A DNA stretch of 64,000 nucleotides from Mesorhizobium sp. Root552 (GTDB lineage: Bacteria; Pseudomonadota; Alphaproteobacteria; Rhizobiales; Rhizobiaceae). Below are positions 1 to 8,638 of the stretch, one piece after another (position 1 is the first letter of the stretch; every line of letters starts with the position of its first letter). The notes under the pieces were generated by a model. It had not been told where the DNA came from. It ran no database searches and worked only from the letters and a program-made list of their open reading frames with translations. The translations under genes were made by a program, and so were the position numbers. The stretch is from NCBI RefSeq assembly GCF_001427285.1, contig NZ_LMFV01000012.1, positions 89,469 to 153,468 on the forward strand. Reading direction: 5' to 3'.

Positions 1-120
1 TATATTTTCTCGCTGATCAAGCAGGGCGTCTCGCCCCAACTCAACGCCATTTCGACGCTAATCATGATTGCGTCGGTGGTGCTGGCGACAGCCGCGTTCC
101 TGGTTCAACGCAAGAAGTAG
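1..120 (+). CDS. ABC transporter permease, C-terminal fragment (PotC/PotI-like)
   Basis: The first 40 codons read open from the left edge to a TAG at 118-120. The peptide has a GVSPQLNAISTL stretch followed by one hydrophobic helix and a basic tail ending QRKK. This is how the inner-membrane permeases of spermidine/putrescine-type ABC importers (PotC/PotI) end: the G(V/I)(S/T)P..NA(I/L)ST motif precedes the last helix. The start and most of the protein lie outside the window. It converges with the deacetylase gene that ends 17 bases downstream. The family is a motif-based call from a short fragment, so the substrate cannot be stated. Confidence 0.6.
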   Translation, partial: YIFSLIKQGVSPQLNAISTLIMIASVVLATAAFLVQRKK

Positions 121-137
121 CCGAACCGCTCGAGCAT

Positions 138-2363
138 TCAGTTCGAGGCTGAAGTCTGGGAATAAATCGCCCTGTAGCGACCGGAGAGGCCCTGAAACAG
201 GCCATATTCCACGCCCTTGCGGGTTTCCGCCGAGAAAGCGACTTCATCGCCGTTGCGCCGCAGTTCGATCAGCCGCCCGGCTGCCGAGTGGAGCGGCAGC
301 ATCCCCTGCAGCATGTCGGCGGTACGCCCATCCGCTTTCAGGTCGAAGGTGAGAGTACCGGCCTGCCAACTGGCAATGTCGAAGGAGGACGCATAGCGGC
401 CATCGGCCCAGTCGAGCATCTGCTGGACGGAGACCATGGGAACGCCACGCTTTGTGGCGATCTCCATCAACTGCACGTCGAAATCGTTGTGAAAGTCGTA
501 GTGGGTGCCGAATGCGCCGTAGTAGCCCTCGGGGCCGGTGGCACGGTCGAGGAGGGCAGCGACGGCTTCCGGCGCGGACGCGAAGACCTCGTCGACCAGA
601 TGGGTCTCCTGCTGGTAGACGTTGATCAGTTCGCCATCGGTGTCGCTGAAGCGCATCGGCAGGCCGGAGCCGGTCATGAAACCGGTCTGGCCCTTTATCC
701 AGTCCTTGGGCCAGTAGTAGTAGTTCATGTCGTAGCGTATGCCCCAGCTGCGGCCGATCTTGGGCTGGCTGGCGTAGTCGCTCCAGACGATGCAATGCAG
801 CCGACTTCCCTGTTGCGGCGAGAGGCTCGGGAAGGTCTGGCGGAATTTCTCGAGGTCGCGCGAAAAGGCCAGGTTGAGCGACTGCTCCGACCAGTTGTGG
901 CAGTAGGTGCTGACATGCGAGCCGATGTCGAAGCCCTGTGCCGCATAGGTCGCCGCCTGGCGGTCCACCATGCCCGATGTCTCATACATCCACGATGTCG
1001 CGCGAGCGCATTCCCATTTCGCGGGATCGCATCCCTTCGGGCTGAGCGCCAGCATACGGTCGAACGAGTCCCGCGTGCCGGAGCCTGTGCCGTGATCGTC
1101 GGCGGCCATGACCAGCACTGCCTTGGCGCCCTTGGGGAAATACCAGAATTTCGGCAAAGGGGTGGCGTCGTAGGTCAGGTAGGCGATCAGGTTAGACAGC
1201 AGGCGCATGTTCTCGTCGGCCTGCGGGATGGTGATCTTGTCGAGATTGACGAAATCGGGCTGAGGGTTCCGCGCGGCAGCTGCATAGAACAGGTCGTTGG
1301 GCCGAACAGGCTCGAGGCCGTCGCGGTCCTGCCCTGCCCAATCCGGATTGCCCTGGCGGGTGAGGACGGTCGAGCGAGCCAGATCGAAAGTGAAGGCGGC
1401 CACCTGACCGCCGGCGTCGCCCATGCCGCGCACCGTGACGGCGGGCGCATCGGCCGATGTGTCTGCGTCGCGGAAAAGCGTTGCAACGGTATGGACCCCT
1501 TCGGACGGCGCGACGATATCGGCGGTGCCGTGAAACTGGATCGTCTCGGCGACGAGCCCCTTCGCCGGCGCCGCTGCCGTATCCATTTTAAGATAACCGT
1601 CCTCGACTGCGCCTGAGGGAGAGGACAGGCCGGCCAGTTCGGCAAGATTGCCCGAGGGCCGCATCGCAATGAGCTTGCCGCCCTCCATTACCCATGACTG
1701 CAACATGGCCAGTTTGCCGGGATCGGAAACCGGGCCCGATACGATCGCAACCGAATGCGCATCGAGGAGGGCGTCATCCAGCTTGGCGATGTCCACGCTG
1801 AGGAAGCTCGTCAACCCTTCGGCCCTGAGGATCTCGCTGTAGAACGCCTCGAACGGGTTCTGGCCTGTCGTGATGAGCATGATCGGTCCGCCGTGCCCGG
1901 TGACGAGCGGCAGCTTCTGCGGGACGCTGAAATGCCATGCCTTAGGCTGGCCCTGGCCGATCGTGACGCCAACCTTGATCTGGCCGGGAGCGAGAGGCTG
2001 GTTTGGCGTGAAGGTAGCGGTCGTCAGCAGATCGTCGAACCTGACCGAACCGTTGACGGGGTTGCCTTCGTTGTCGCTCAGGTGAAAATCGACGGCCTCC
2101 GCCGACCTGCCGAGCTGGCGGTCGAAACTCACCTGTATCTTGGTGCCCGCGGGCACTTCGGTTGTCCCGTTGGCCGGGAAAACAGCTGTTATGGAGGGTG
2201 GCTCGTAGTAAACATCATGGGCTATGCGCGCGACGCCGGGGAACACGGCGAAAATGCCCAAGGCAAGAGTGCAGATCGCGGCAAGGCCGGCCACTTTCGT
2301 CCAGCGGCGGGCATTTCGGTAGGACTTCAAAAAACCAAAACCCATCCACCGCGATCCAAACAT
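138..2363 (-). CDS. Membrane-anchored NodB-like polysaccharide deacetylase-type protein with Ig-like domain
   Basis: A 741-residue protein. Residues 1-22 are basic and followed by one membrane helix (about 24-45), so the body is probably periplasmic. Residues about 54-140 resemble a bacterial Ig-like (Big_5) domain (PANGTTEVPAG, later FTPNQPLAPG). About 155-250 looks like a flavodoxin/amidotransferase-like Rossmann layer. The region from about 410 resembles the NodB deacetylase barrel: a DDH at 422-424 in place of the usual TFDDG, and a histidine pair H483/H489 in SHVSTYCH in place of HxxxH. A carbohydrate substrate is inferred from the fold only; the metal-site order is unusual, so this may be a divergent or inactive member. 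Divergent from the Rieske gene. The start is not fixed by a good ribosome site; the ATG at residue 7 is an alternative. Confidence 0.55.
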   Translation of the reverse strand: MFGSRWMGFGFLKSYRNARRWTKVAGLAAICTLALGIFAVFPGVARIAHDVYYEPPSITAVFPANGTTEVPAGTKIQVSFDRQLGRSAEAVDFHLSDNEGNPVNGSVRFDDLLTTATFTPNQPLAPGQIKVGVTIGQGQPKAWHFSVPQKLPLVTGHGGPIMLITTGQNPFEAFYSEILRAEGLTSFLSVDIAKLDDALLDAHSVAIVSGPVSDPGKLAMLQSWVMEGGKLIAMRPSGNLAELAGLSSPSGAVEDGYLKMDTAAAPAKGLVAETIQFHGTADIVAPSEGVHTVATLFRDADTSADAPAVTVRGMGDAGGQVAAFTFDLARSTVLTRQGNPDWAGQDRDGLEPVRPNDLFYAAAARNPQPDFVNLDKITIPQADENMRLLSNLIAYLTYDATPLPKFWYFPKGAKAVLVMAADDHGTGSGTRDSFDRMLALSPKGCDPAKWECARATSWMYETSGMVDRQAATYAAQGFDIGSHVSTYCHNWSEQSLNLAFSRDLEKFRQTFPSLSPQQGSRLHCIVWSDYASQPKIGRSWGIRYDMNYYYWPKDWIKGQTGFMTGSGLPMRFSDTDGELINVYQQETHLVDEVFASAPEAVAALLDRATGPEGYYGAFGTHYDFHNDFDVQLMEIATKRGVPMVSVQQMLDWADGRYASSFDIASWQAGTLTFDLKADGRTADMLQGMLPLHSAAGRLIELRRNGDEVAFSAETRKGVEYGLFQGLSGRYRAIYSQTSASN

Positions 2364-2853
2364 GAAATCGCCAATCCGGTCAGTGAGGCGTTGAAAATGA
2401 TCTGCGTAGCGGTGAAAGTAGCATCTATGAGTGACGACGCAACAAAGGCCAAATGCCTGTTGCCGGCCACCTTAAGGCTGTGTTTCGTGCATCATCTGGA
2501 AATATCTGCAAAATTCCGTTCCGACCTAGTCCGGGACTACTCCTTATTACGTAGACACGGATGTAACCGTGCCCTGTGAACAGTGTGGATTGATCGCTGC
2601 GACCCCGCCGGCCGCTGCGTGTCTCAAGGCAGCATTGCCGGGACGGCGGCGCAATGCGGACCATATGTAAACCGGCGGGTAATTGACGAGGCGAAATCGA
2701 TGTCCGTTCGCCTGTGCCAGACATATGTCTAAGACACGGAAACCTTGAGGTTTTTCCGCGCGCCGGAAACGGCAAGGGTGTCCTTCCAGCCCTGCCCCAA
2801 AGCTATCGCGAAACTTTCGTAAAGGCGCAAGCCATTGCATTTCAATAGCAAAT
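2364..2853. other. Gene-free divergent promoter region
   Basis: About 490 bases between two genes read outward. I see no convincing gene; the short open frames here have no recognisable motifs or ribosome sites. Visible structure: a perfect 12-base palindrome AGACATATGTCT at 2719-2730, a hairpin with an AAACC/GGTTT stem near 2736-2760, and increasing AT content towards the Rieske gene, where TTCAATA half-sites begin at 2841. It must hold promoters for both flanking genes. Confidence 0.5.
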
Positions 2854-2860
2854 ATGCCTA

Positions 2861-2880
2861 TATTGAATGATTATTCAATA
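2861..2880. promoter_or_regulatory. Palindromic operator upstream of the Rieske oxygenase
   Basis: TATTGAAT (2861-2868), a GATT spacer, then ATTCAATA (2873-2880): a perfect 8-base inverted repeat. A further TTCAATA half-site lies at 2841-2847. It sits 15 bases before the chosen start of the oxygenase gene, where a repressor could block transcription. The size and symmetry suit a TetR- or GntR-type dimer; no regulator gene lies next to it, so the partner is unknown. Confidence 0.5.
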
Positions 2881-2895
2881 ACAGATGAGTTTGCC

Positions 2896-4101
2896 ATGAA
2901 CCCGCACATTCGTGATGTGGCCATTCCAAACGATTGGGATCGCAGGGGTTTGCCTGGCTGGAGTTACCATTCCAACGCGTTGCTGGAACTGGAGAAAGAA
3001 TACGTCTTTCGCAACCATTGGCAGATCATCGGCCATGTCAGCGACATGCCGAATGCCGGCGACTACCTGACCATGGACGTGCTTGGCGAACGCGCCTTGG
3101 TGGTGCGCGGCAAGGACGGCGAGGTGCGCGGATTCCACAATATCTGCCGGCATCGCGGCTCCCGCGTCGTTGCCGACACGCAAGGCAGTTGCAAGAACGC
3201 GCTGGTGTGCCCTTTCCACGGCTGGGTCTACAATCTCGATGGCACGCTGCGCGGTGCTGCGCGCCCGCGCTCCTTCCCCGATCTGGACAAGACCGAATTC
3301 GGCCTCATGCCGATCGATCTGGAAATCTGGATGGGTTTGATTTTCATCCGTTTCCGCAATGATGGGCCGCAGCCGTCTGTGGCAGAACTCTTGAAGCCGA
3401 TCGAGGCGGAGCTTTCGCACTACGGCGTTGCCGACATGGTGCCGTCGTGGGGGATCTGGACGCAGAAAAGCCAGGTTAACTGGAAGTCGGTGCGCGATGT
3501 CGACAATGAGGGCTACCACGTCGCAATGGCGCATCCGGCGCTGCAGGATCTCTATGGGGCGACCTATTACGACGAGCCGTTCGTCAACGGCGTTTCCCGT
3601 TCGTTTGCCGCCTACAATCCGCATGCGGGACGGCGCTGGAGTGTCAAGAACTACATCAAGATCGCTCCGCAGCCGAAGCATCTGCCGGAGCATCTGAAGA
3701 AGGCGTGGATCTATTACGGGATATTCCCGAACGCGGTGATCGCCGCGATGCCCGAATCCGTGCAGTTCTACCAGGAGTTTCCGTTGTCGACCGGCGAGAC
3801 GCTCTTGCGTGGAGCCATCTATCGCTATCGCGACGAGACCAGGGAACAGGCCGCTGCCCGGTATCTGGCTTTCCGGATCGATCGCGACACCATGGCGGAA
3901 GACGTCCAGCTTTCAGTGTGGTCGAACGAATCCATGCTGTCGGAAGCTTTCGGCGGCTTCTTCCTCTCCGACCTCGAATATGGCGTGCGCACCCATCACG
4001 ACCACCTGCGCAAGATGCTGCCCGTTCTCGACCTGGAGACCGCGCCGGACGAGAAGGACATGTGGGGCATCAACGAGGCAATGCGTTCGAAGAGCCAATA
4101 G
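2896..4101 (+). CDS. Rieske-type ring-hydroxylating oxygenase alpha subunit
   Basis: A 401-residue terminal oxygenase. The Rieske [2Fe-2S] ligands are C84, H86, C105 and H108 (CRHRG and CPFHGW). The mononuclear iron site shows H208 and H213 in DNEGYHVAMAH. Such enzymes hydroxylate aromatic compounds or demethylate quaternary amines (glycine betaine, carnitine, stachydrine types), taking electrons from a separate reductase. No reductase, ferredoxin or beta subunit is adjacent, so a single-subunit-type oxygenase served by a distant reductase is likely. An upstream in-frame ATG at 2854 would put the palindromic operator inside the coding region, so the ATG at 2896 is preferred. Converges with rppH, nine bases away. 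The substrate cannot be told from sequence alone. Confidence 0.85.
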   Translation: MNPHIRDVAIPNDWDRRGLPGWSYHSNALLELEKEYVFRNHWQIIGHVSDMPNAGDYLTMDVLGERALVVRGKDGEVRGFHNICRHRGSRVVADTQGSCKNALVCPFHGWVYNLDGTLRGAARPRSFPDLDKTEFGLMPIDLEIWMGLIFIRFRNDGPQPSVAELLKPIEAELSHYGVADMVPSWGIWTQKSQVNWKSVRDVDNEGYHVAMAHPALQDLYGATYYDEPFVNGVSRSFAAYNPHAGRRWSVKNYIKIAPQPKHLPEHLKKAWIYYGIFPNAVIAAMPESVQFYQEFPLSTGETLLRGAIYRYRDETREQAAARYLAFRIDRDTMAEDVQLSVWSNESMLSEAFGGFFLSDLEYGVRTHHDHLRKMLPVLDLETAPDEKDMWGINEAMRSKSQ

Positions 4102-4110
4102 GTCCTGACC

Positions 4111-4632
4111 CTACGGAACAAGGTGGCGGAAGGCTGCCACGACCTCTTCGTAGACCTTGCGCTTGAACGGCACCACGAGGCCGGGCAACTCGCCCATCGG
4201 TCGCCAGTCCCATTGGTTGAACTCGGCCTTGTGGCCGCCCGGAGGCGGGTTGATCCTGATTTCGCTGTCGTCGCCATCGAAACGGAAGGCGAACCATTTC
4301 TGGGTCTGGCCACGATAGCGGCCCTTGAAGGCAATGCCGACAAGATGCGGCGGCAGGTCGTAGTTGATCCAGCGGGGTGCTTCGGCCAGAAGGGTCAGGC
4401 TTTTCATGCCGGTTTCTTCAAAAAGCTCGCGGTGGGCTGCCGGAAGCGGCTCTTCGTCTTCGTCGATGCCGCCTTGCGGCATTTGCCACAGCATGCTCGT
4501 GCCGGAAAACTCGCTATCAGGCTCGGCGATGCGATGCCCGACCCAAACCCGCCCTTCGCCGTTCAGAACCAGCAAGCCGACACATGGCCGGTAGGGCAGC
4601 GATTCGGGATCGACGGGCTTCTTCTTGGACAT
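4111..4632 (-). CDS. rppH: RNA pyrophosphohydrolase RppH (Nudix)
   Basis: A 173-residue Nudix hydrolase. The Nudix box runs from about residue 54 to 76 (GGIDEDEE...[10 protein letters not shown]) and fits GX5EX7REUXEEXGU. Early residues PYRPCVG and WQMPQGG are typical of the RppH/IalA group, which removes pyrophosphate from 5'-triphosphate mRNA and so triggers RNase E decay, and also hydrolyses dinucleoside polyphosphates. It lies 21 bases downstream of the YibQ-type gene on the same strand and may be co-transcribed with it. Length is normal for the family. Confidence 0.93.
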   Translation of the reverse strand: MSKKKPVDPESLPYRPCVGLLVLNGEGRVWVGHRIAEPDSEFSGTSMLWQMPQGGIDEDEEPLPAAHRELFEETGMKSLTLLAEAPRWINYDLPPHLVGIAFKGRYRGQTQKWFAFRFDGDDSEIRINPPPGGHKAEFNQWDWRPMGELPGLVVPFKRKVYEEVVAAFRHLVP

Positions 4633-4653
4633 GTCTGGATTTTCTCTGCAGGC

Positions 4654-5826
4654 TCAGGGCTTCTTCGGGTCGGCAGCGACAGCCGAGATCGGGACGATTT
4701 CAATGCCGCGCAGCTTGGCTTCGTTGGCCCATGAGGCGACGGCATCGACGGTGACGTCAAAGGCCGAACCGATACCAATCGCGAAGCCCTTGGCGCGCGC
4801 GGTGGCTTCCAGCTCATCGAGCTTCTTCAGGATGGCGGCGCGATCCTGGGTGGCGTCGATCTGCGTGTCGGCAACGGCAAGCGGCACGCCGTCCTGCGTG
4901 GCGAGATCCGGGGCGCGGCTGCGGGACGAGGAGCCATCATCGATATAGCCGAGGCCACGCTTGGCAAGCTCGGCCATGATGGGCGCCATGGCGTCCTGTT
5001 CGGCGGTGAAGCGCGCGCCCATGTAGTTCATCACGGCGGTATAGTTGGTGGTGCGCGAGAGCACGCGGCGCAGGCTTACAAGGTTCTGTTCCGGCGTGGC
5101 ATCGACCGTGAGCGTGTTGCGGCCCGGATTGACAGTCGGATAGTCGAACGGCTCCATCGGCATCTGCATGACGATTTCATGGCCGCGCCGGCGTCCTTCC
5201 TCCATCCAGCGGCCGATGCTATTGCCGCCGGAAGCAAAAGCAAGCGTCACTTCGGGCGGAAGCTTGGCGATCGCCGACTGGGTACCGGTCTGCGACACGG
5301 CAAGCCCTCCGATGACGATAGCGACGCGCGCGCCGCGCGCACCGGACCACGGCCGGGCGTAGACGTCGAAGGGCCGCCTGCCGTCGGCGGCGCGGATGGG
5401 CAGCGGTCCGGTTTCGCTCTGCTCGATAAGCGCCTTGTCGGGGAGATGCGCGACGCGAAGGTCCTGACCGACGGCTGAAGGATCATGAATGACGATGCCG
5501 CCGTTCTGGGCCGGGTCGGGCTGGAGATGAATGATTTGTGGGCCATCCGGTTTGGATGCCGTCTCGACCTTCGGCGCTGCCGGCGCCTGGGCAGCGGCGG
5601 CAGTTTCAGCCGGCGCAGTCACCTGGGGCGTGGTGGTGGCGACCGGTTGGGGATTGCGCAGGGCAGGTTCGCGCAGCGCAATGGCTGCGGAGACGCCGAC
5701 AAGCGCGACCACGGCGAGCGCTGCGGCGATCGAACCACGGCTGAGACTGCGCGACTTGGCAGGCGCACGCGGCCCATCCAGGTCCTGTCCCAGCGGCCGT
5801 TCGATATCCTTGATGGCGTCAGGCAA
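4654..5826 (-). CDS. Divergent polysaccharide deacetylase family protein (YibQ-like)
   Basis: About 390 residues: a short cytoplasmic start, one membrane helix (about 30-50), a Pro/Ala-rich linker, then a domain with RVAIVIGGLAVSQ, EIVMQMPMEP, YTAVMNYMGARFT and LGYIDDGSSS, the signature order of the YibQ/DUF610 family of NodB-fold proteins. The usual metal residues are altered, so activity is uncertain; the family is found beside ctpA and envC and is thought to act in the envelope. A TTG at 5826 is preferred as start because GGGGA lies six bases upstream; another TTG at 5844 has no such site. Lies between ctpA and rppH, all on the minus strand. Confidence 0.8.
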   Translation of the reverse strand: MPDAIKDIERPLGQDLDGPRAPAKSRSLSRGSIAAALAVVALVGVSAAIALREPALRNPQPVATTTPQVTAPAETAAAAQAPAAPKVETASKPDGPQIIHLQPDPAQNGGIVIHDPSAVGQDLRVAHLPDKALIEQSETGPLPIRAADGRRPFDVYARPWSGARGARVAIVIGGLAVSQTGTQSAIAKLPPEVTLAFASGGNSIGRWMEEGRRRGHEIVMQMPMEPFDYPTVNPGRNTLTVDATPEQNLVSLRRVLSRTTNYTAVMNYMGARFTAEQDAMAPIMAELAKRGLGYIDDGSSSRSRAPDLATQDGVPLAVADTQIDATQDRAAILKKLDELEATARAKGFAIGIGSAFDVTVDAVASWANEAKLRGIEIVPISAVAADPKKP

Positions 5827-5914
5827 GCAGTATCCCCGAATCAAACTGCCGGAACCTTGCGGTCCCGGCAGAATGGCATTGCTTCGATCGGGTCACCAGA
5901 CCCTGACGGAGCTT

Positions 5915-7240
5915 CTACTGGTTGAGCACAGCCTTGTCCGGGTTCGGCGGGAAGGCGGCGTCGGTCTTTTCGCCGCGCAGCAACTGCTCGGCATAGATGA
6001 GCTGCAGGTCGTCCTTGGGCTCCGGCGGCACATAGGCGGCTGAGCCGGACCCGGTATCGCTTTCGTCGGCGCCCTTGATGTGGCCCTTGAGGTCGGACTC
6101 GCCTCTGGTGAGGTCGCGGCCCTGCAATTCGGCCGGCACCGGCTGGTCGACCTTGATGTCGGGCGTGATGCCCTTGCCCTGGATCGATTTGCCCGACGGC
6201 GTGTAGTAGAGCGCGGTGGTCAGGCGCAGGGCGCCGTTTTTGCCCAATGGGATGATGGTCTGCACCGAGCCCTTGCCGAAGGATTGCGTGCCGACCACGG
6301 TCGCGCGGCGAAGGTCCTGCAAGGCGCCGGCCACGATCTCGGATGCGCTGGCCGAACCGCCGTTGATGAGCACGATCAGCGGCTTTCCGTCGATGTCGTC
6401 GCCGGCCTTGGCGTCGAAGCGGGTCACGTCCTTGGGGTCGCGGCCACGGGTGGAGACGATCTCGCCGCGGTCGAGGAACGCATCGGAGACGCTGACCGCC
6501 TGGTCGAGCAGGCCGCCGGGGTTGAGGCGCAGATCGAGCACGTAGCCTTTCAGCTTGTCCTTCGGAACCTGCTTCTTGATTGTCTGGATGGCCGATTCCA
6601 GATCGTCATAGGTCTTTTCGGTAAAGGACGTGATCTTCATGTAGCCGATGTCGTTTTCGACCCGGAACTTGACTGCCTTGACCTTGATAATGTCGCGCAC
6701 GACCTTGATTTCCAGCGGCTTGTCGGCGCCCTCGCGCAGGATGGTCAGCGTGATCGGCGTGGAAACCGGGCCGCGCATCTTCTGCACGGCGTCGTTGAGG
6801 GTGAGCCCCCTGACTTCCTCGCCGTCGATCTTGGCGATGAAGTCGCCGGCCATGACTCCGGCCTTGGCGGCAGGCGTGTCGTCGATCGGCGTGATCACCT
6901 TGACGAGGTCGTTTTCCATGGTGACCTCGATACCCAGGCCGCCAAATTCGCCCTTGGTCTGGACGCGCATGTCCTGCGCCGCCTCGGCGTTCATGTAGGA
7001 CGAATGCGGATCGAGCGAGGTCAGCATGCCGTTGATGGCATTTTCGACCAGGGACTTGTCGTCAGGCGGCGTAACGTACTGGGCGCGAACGCGCTCGAAG
7101 ATGTCGCCGAAAATCGCCAGCTGCTTGTAGGTCTCTGAGCCCGCTGCGTTTGCCGCAGAGCCGGGAGCGCCGTAAACCAGGCTCATGGCGGATGCGCCCA
7201 TAAGCGCACCGGCAAACAGAAGCGAGAATTTCCGCATCAT
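5915..7240 (-). CDS. ctpA: Carboxy-terminal processing protease (S41)
   Basis: A 441-residue periplasmic serine protease. Signal peptide about 1-30; PDZ domain about 95-180 (GEFGGLGIEV, KAGVMAGDFI); S41 catalytic core with nucleophile S298 in GGSASASE and general base K323 in FGKGSVQ. CtpA enzymes trim or degrade envelope proteins, including peptidoglycan hydrolases. The ATG at 7240 is chosen because GGAAGGA precedes it and because the signal peptide then begins at once; upstream in-frame ATGs add 46 residues that run into the envC gene. Begins one base after the envC-like stop codon, so the two are very likely co-transcribed. Confidence 0.95.
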   Translation of the reverse strand: MMRKFSLLFAGALMGASAMSLVYGAPGSAANAAGSETYKQLAIFGDIFERVRAQYVTPPDDKSLVENAINGMLTSLDPHSSYMNAEAAQDMRVQTKGEFGGLGIEVTMENDLVKVITPIDDTPAAKAGVMAGDFIAKIDGEEVRGLTLNDAVQKMRGPVSTPITLTILREGADKPLEIKVVRDIIKVKAVKFRVENDIGYMKITSFTEKTYDDLESAIQTIKKQVPKDKLKGYVLDLRLNPGGLLDQAVSVSDAFLDRGEIVSTRGRDPKDVTRFDAKAGDDIDGKPLIVLINGGSASASEIVAGALQDLRRATVVGTQSFGKGSVQTIIPLGKNGALRLTTALYYTPSGKSIQGKGITPDIKVDQPVPAELQGRDLTRGESDLKGHIKGADESDTGSGSAAYVPPEPKDDLQLIYAEQLLRGEKTDAAFPPNPDKAVLNQ

Positions 7241-7241
7241 T

Positions 7242-8537
7242 TCACGTCCTTCCAGAGAAGCGGTCCGCCCACCATGGGGTCGGATCAACGGGTTTTCCAT
7301 CCTTGCGGAACTCGACATAAAGTTCCGGCGTGGCATCTGCATTCTGTGTCGCCGAGGTGCTTGCCACCCTTGCTTCACCCATCGCGCCGACCGGCTCTCC
7401 CGCGAGCACGGATTGACCGGACGCGACGGTCAACCGGTTCATCCCCGCCAGCACGACATGATAGCCGTCGCCGGCATCGAGGATCAAGAGTTGTCCGTAG
7501 GAACGAAACGGCCCCGCATAAAGTACGCTCCCGTCCGCCGGGGCGGTTACAATCGCGCCCGATTGTGTCGCAACCATGTCGCCCTGCATCACCGAGCCGT
7601 TACCGTCGCCGGCGCCGAAGCGACGCTTGATCTTGCCCGTTACAGGCAAGGCGACCTGGCCGCGCAAGGCGGAAAACGGCACCTGGTCAAGCAACTGATT
7701 GGCTTCAGGAACGGGCAGGGCCGCTGTTTCCGACTGATCGACGGCAGCCTTGTGCCTGGCGTCGGTTTCCAGCGAGGCGATCAGTTCCTTCAGGCTCCTG
7801 GCCTTATCGGCAAGCTCCCTCGCGCGTTGCTGTTCGGCGACGATTGCGGCCTGGGTTTCGGCCTGGAACTTCTTCTTGGCTTCCAGAAGAAGCGTCAGGC
7901 GCTGCTTTTCAGCGATCTGGTCGGTGACCGATTCGGTAAGCTTCACGCGTTCGGCATCGATGGAGGCGGTGATGCGCGAATGTTCCTTGAGGTCGGCCAT
8001 CAGATCTTCGGTCTGCTCACGCAACTCCGGGACCACGGCGCCAAGCAGAATGGCGCTGCGCACGGAAGCAAGCGCGTCCTCCGGCTTGACCAGGATTGCC
8101 GGCGGCGGGCTGATGCCCATGCGCTGCAAAGCTCCGAGCACTTCGGCAAGAACGTCGCGGCGTGAAGCCAGAGATGCACGGATCTTGGCATCCTGCTCCT
8201 TCAGGCCATCCAGCTTGGCGCCGATATCCTCAATGTCCTGGCCGAGCTTCTGCTCGGTCTTGGCTGACTGGATGAGGGCCGCAGTGATGCTGGCGTAGTC
8301 CTTGCGGACAGAGGCGATATCGGCGGCGAGCCTGGCCATGCGCTCCGACGACAGGGTGATTTCCCTGGTGACGCGCTCGTATTCGGCCTGATTGCTTTGC
8401 GGATCGGGCACACCATCGGGAATTGCCTGCGCTTCGGCGCGGCCAGCGAAAAGCAAAAGTGCCGAAGCCACGACGAGGTGGCTGGCACTGCCGCGGGCGT
8501 GCTTGACTTGTGCGCGATCTGACATCCGGTCCGACAC
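7242..8537 (-). CDS. Murein hydrolase activator, EnvC/LytM family
   Basis: A 431-residue secreted protein: basic N-terminus and hydrophobic signal segment (about 18-37), long coiled coil (about 48-270, with KDYASITAAL and EQKLGQDIEDIG), then a C-terminal LytM/M23 domain (about 310-415). The zinc ligands of active M23 endopeptidases are missing: the usual HxH is replaced by YHVVLAGM. This is the state of EnvC, which activates amidases at the septum rather than cutting itself. Coupled to ctpA one base downstream. An ATG at residue 5 is an alternative start. Confidence 0.85.
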   Translation of the reverse strand: MSDRMSDRAQVKHARGSASHLVVASALLLFAGRAEAQAIPDGVPDPQSNQAEYERVTREITLSSERMARLAADIASVRKDYASITAALIQSAKTEQKLGQDIEDIGAKLDGLKEQDAKIRASLASRRDVLAEVLGALQRMGISPPPAILVKPEDALASVRSAILLGAVVPELREQTEDLMADLKEHSRITASIDAERVKLTESVTDQIAEKQRLTLLLEAKKKFQAETQAAIVAEQQRARELADKARSLKELIASLETDARHKAAVDQSETAALPVPEANQLLDQVPFSALRGQVALPVTGKIKRRFGAGDGNGSVMQGDMVATQSGAIVTAPADGSVLYAGPFRSYGQLLILDAGDGYHVVLAGMNRLTVASGQSVLAGEPVGAMGEARVASTSATQNADATPELYVEFRKDGKPVDPTPWWADRFSGRT

Positions 8538-8638
8538 TAGAGCGATTCTGGTCTCGAATGAATCCCGGGAACCGCTTTCTTCCAGCGCAAATTGATGGAG
8601 ATTGGGGCGAAAATCCGGGCGACGGCCAATTCCGCCGT

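Noticed and set aside
288..1616. Long open frame opposite the NodB-like gene
   Set aside because: It is fully antisense to a gene with clear domains; its protein has low-complexity composition typical of high-GC shadow frames and no motif.
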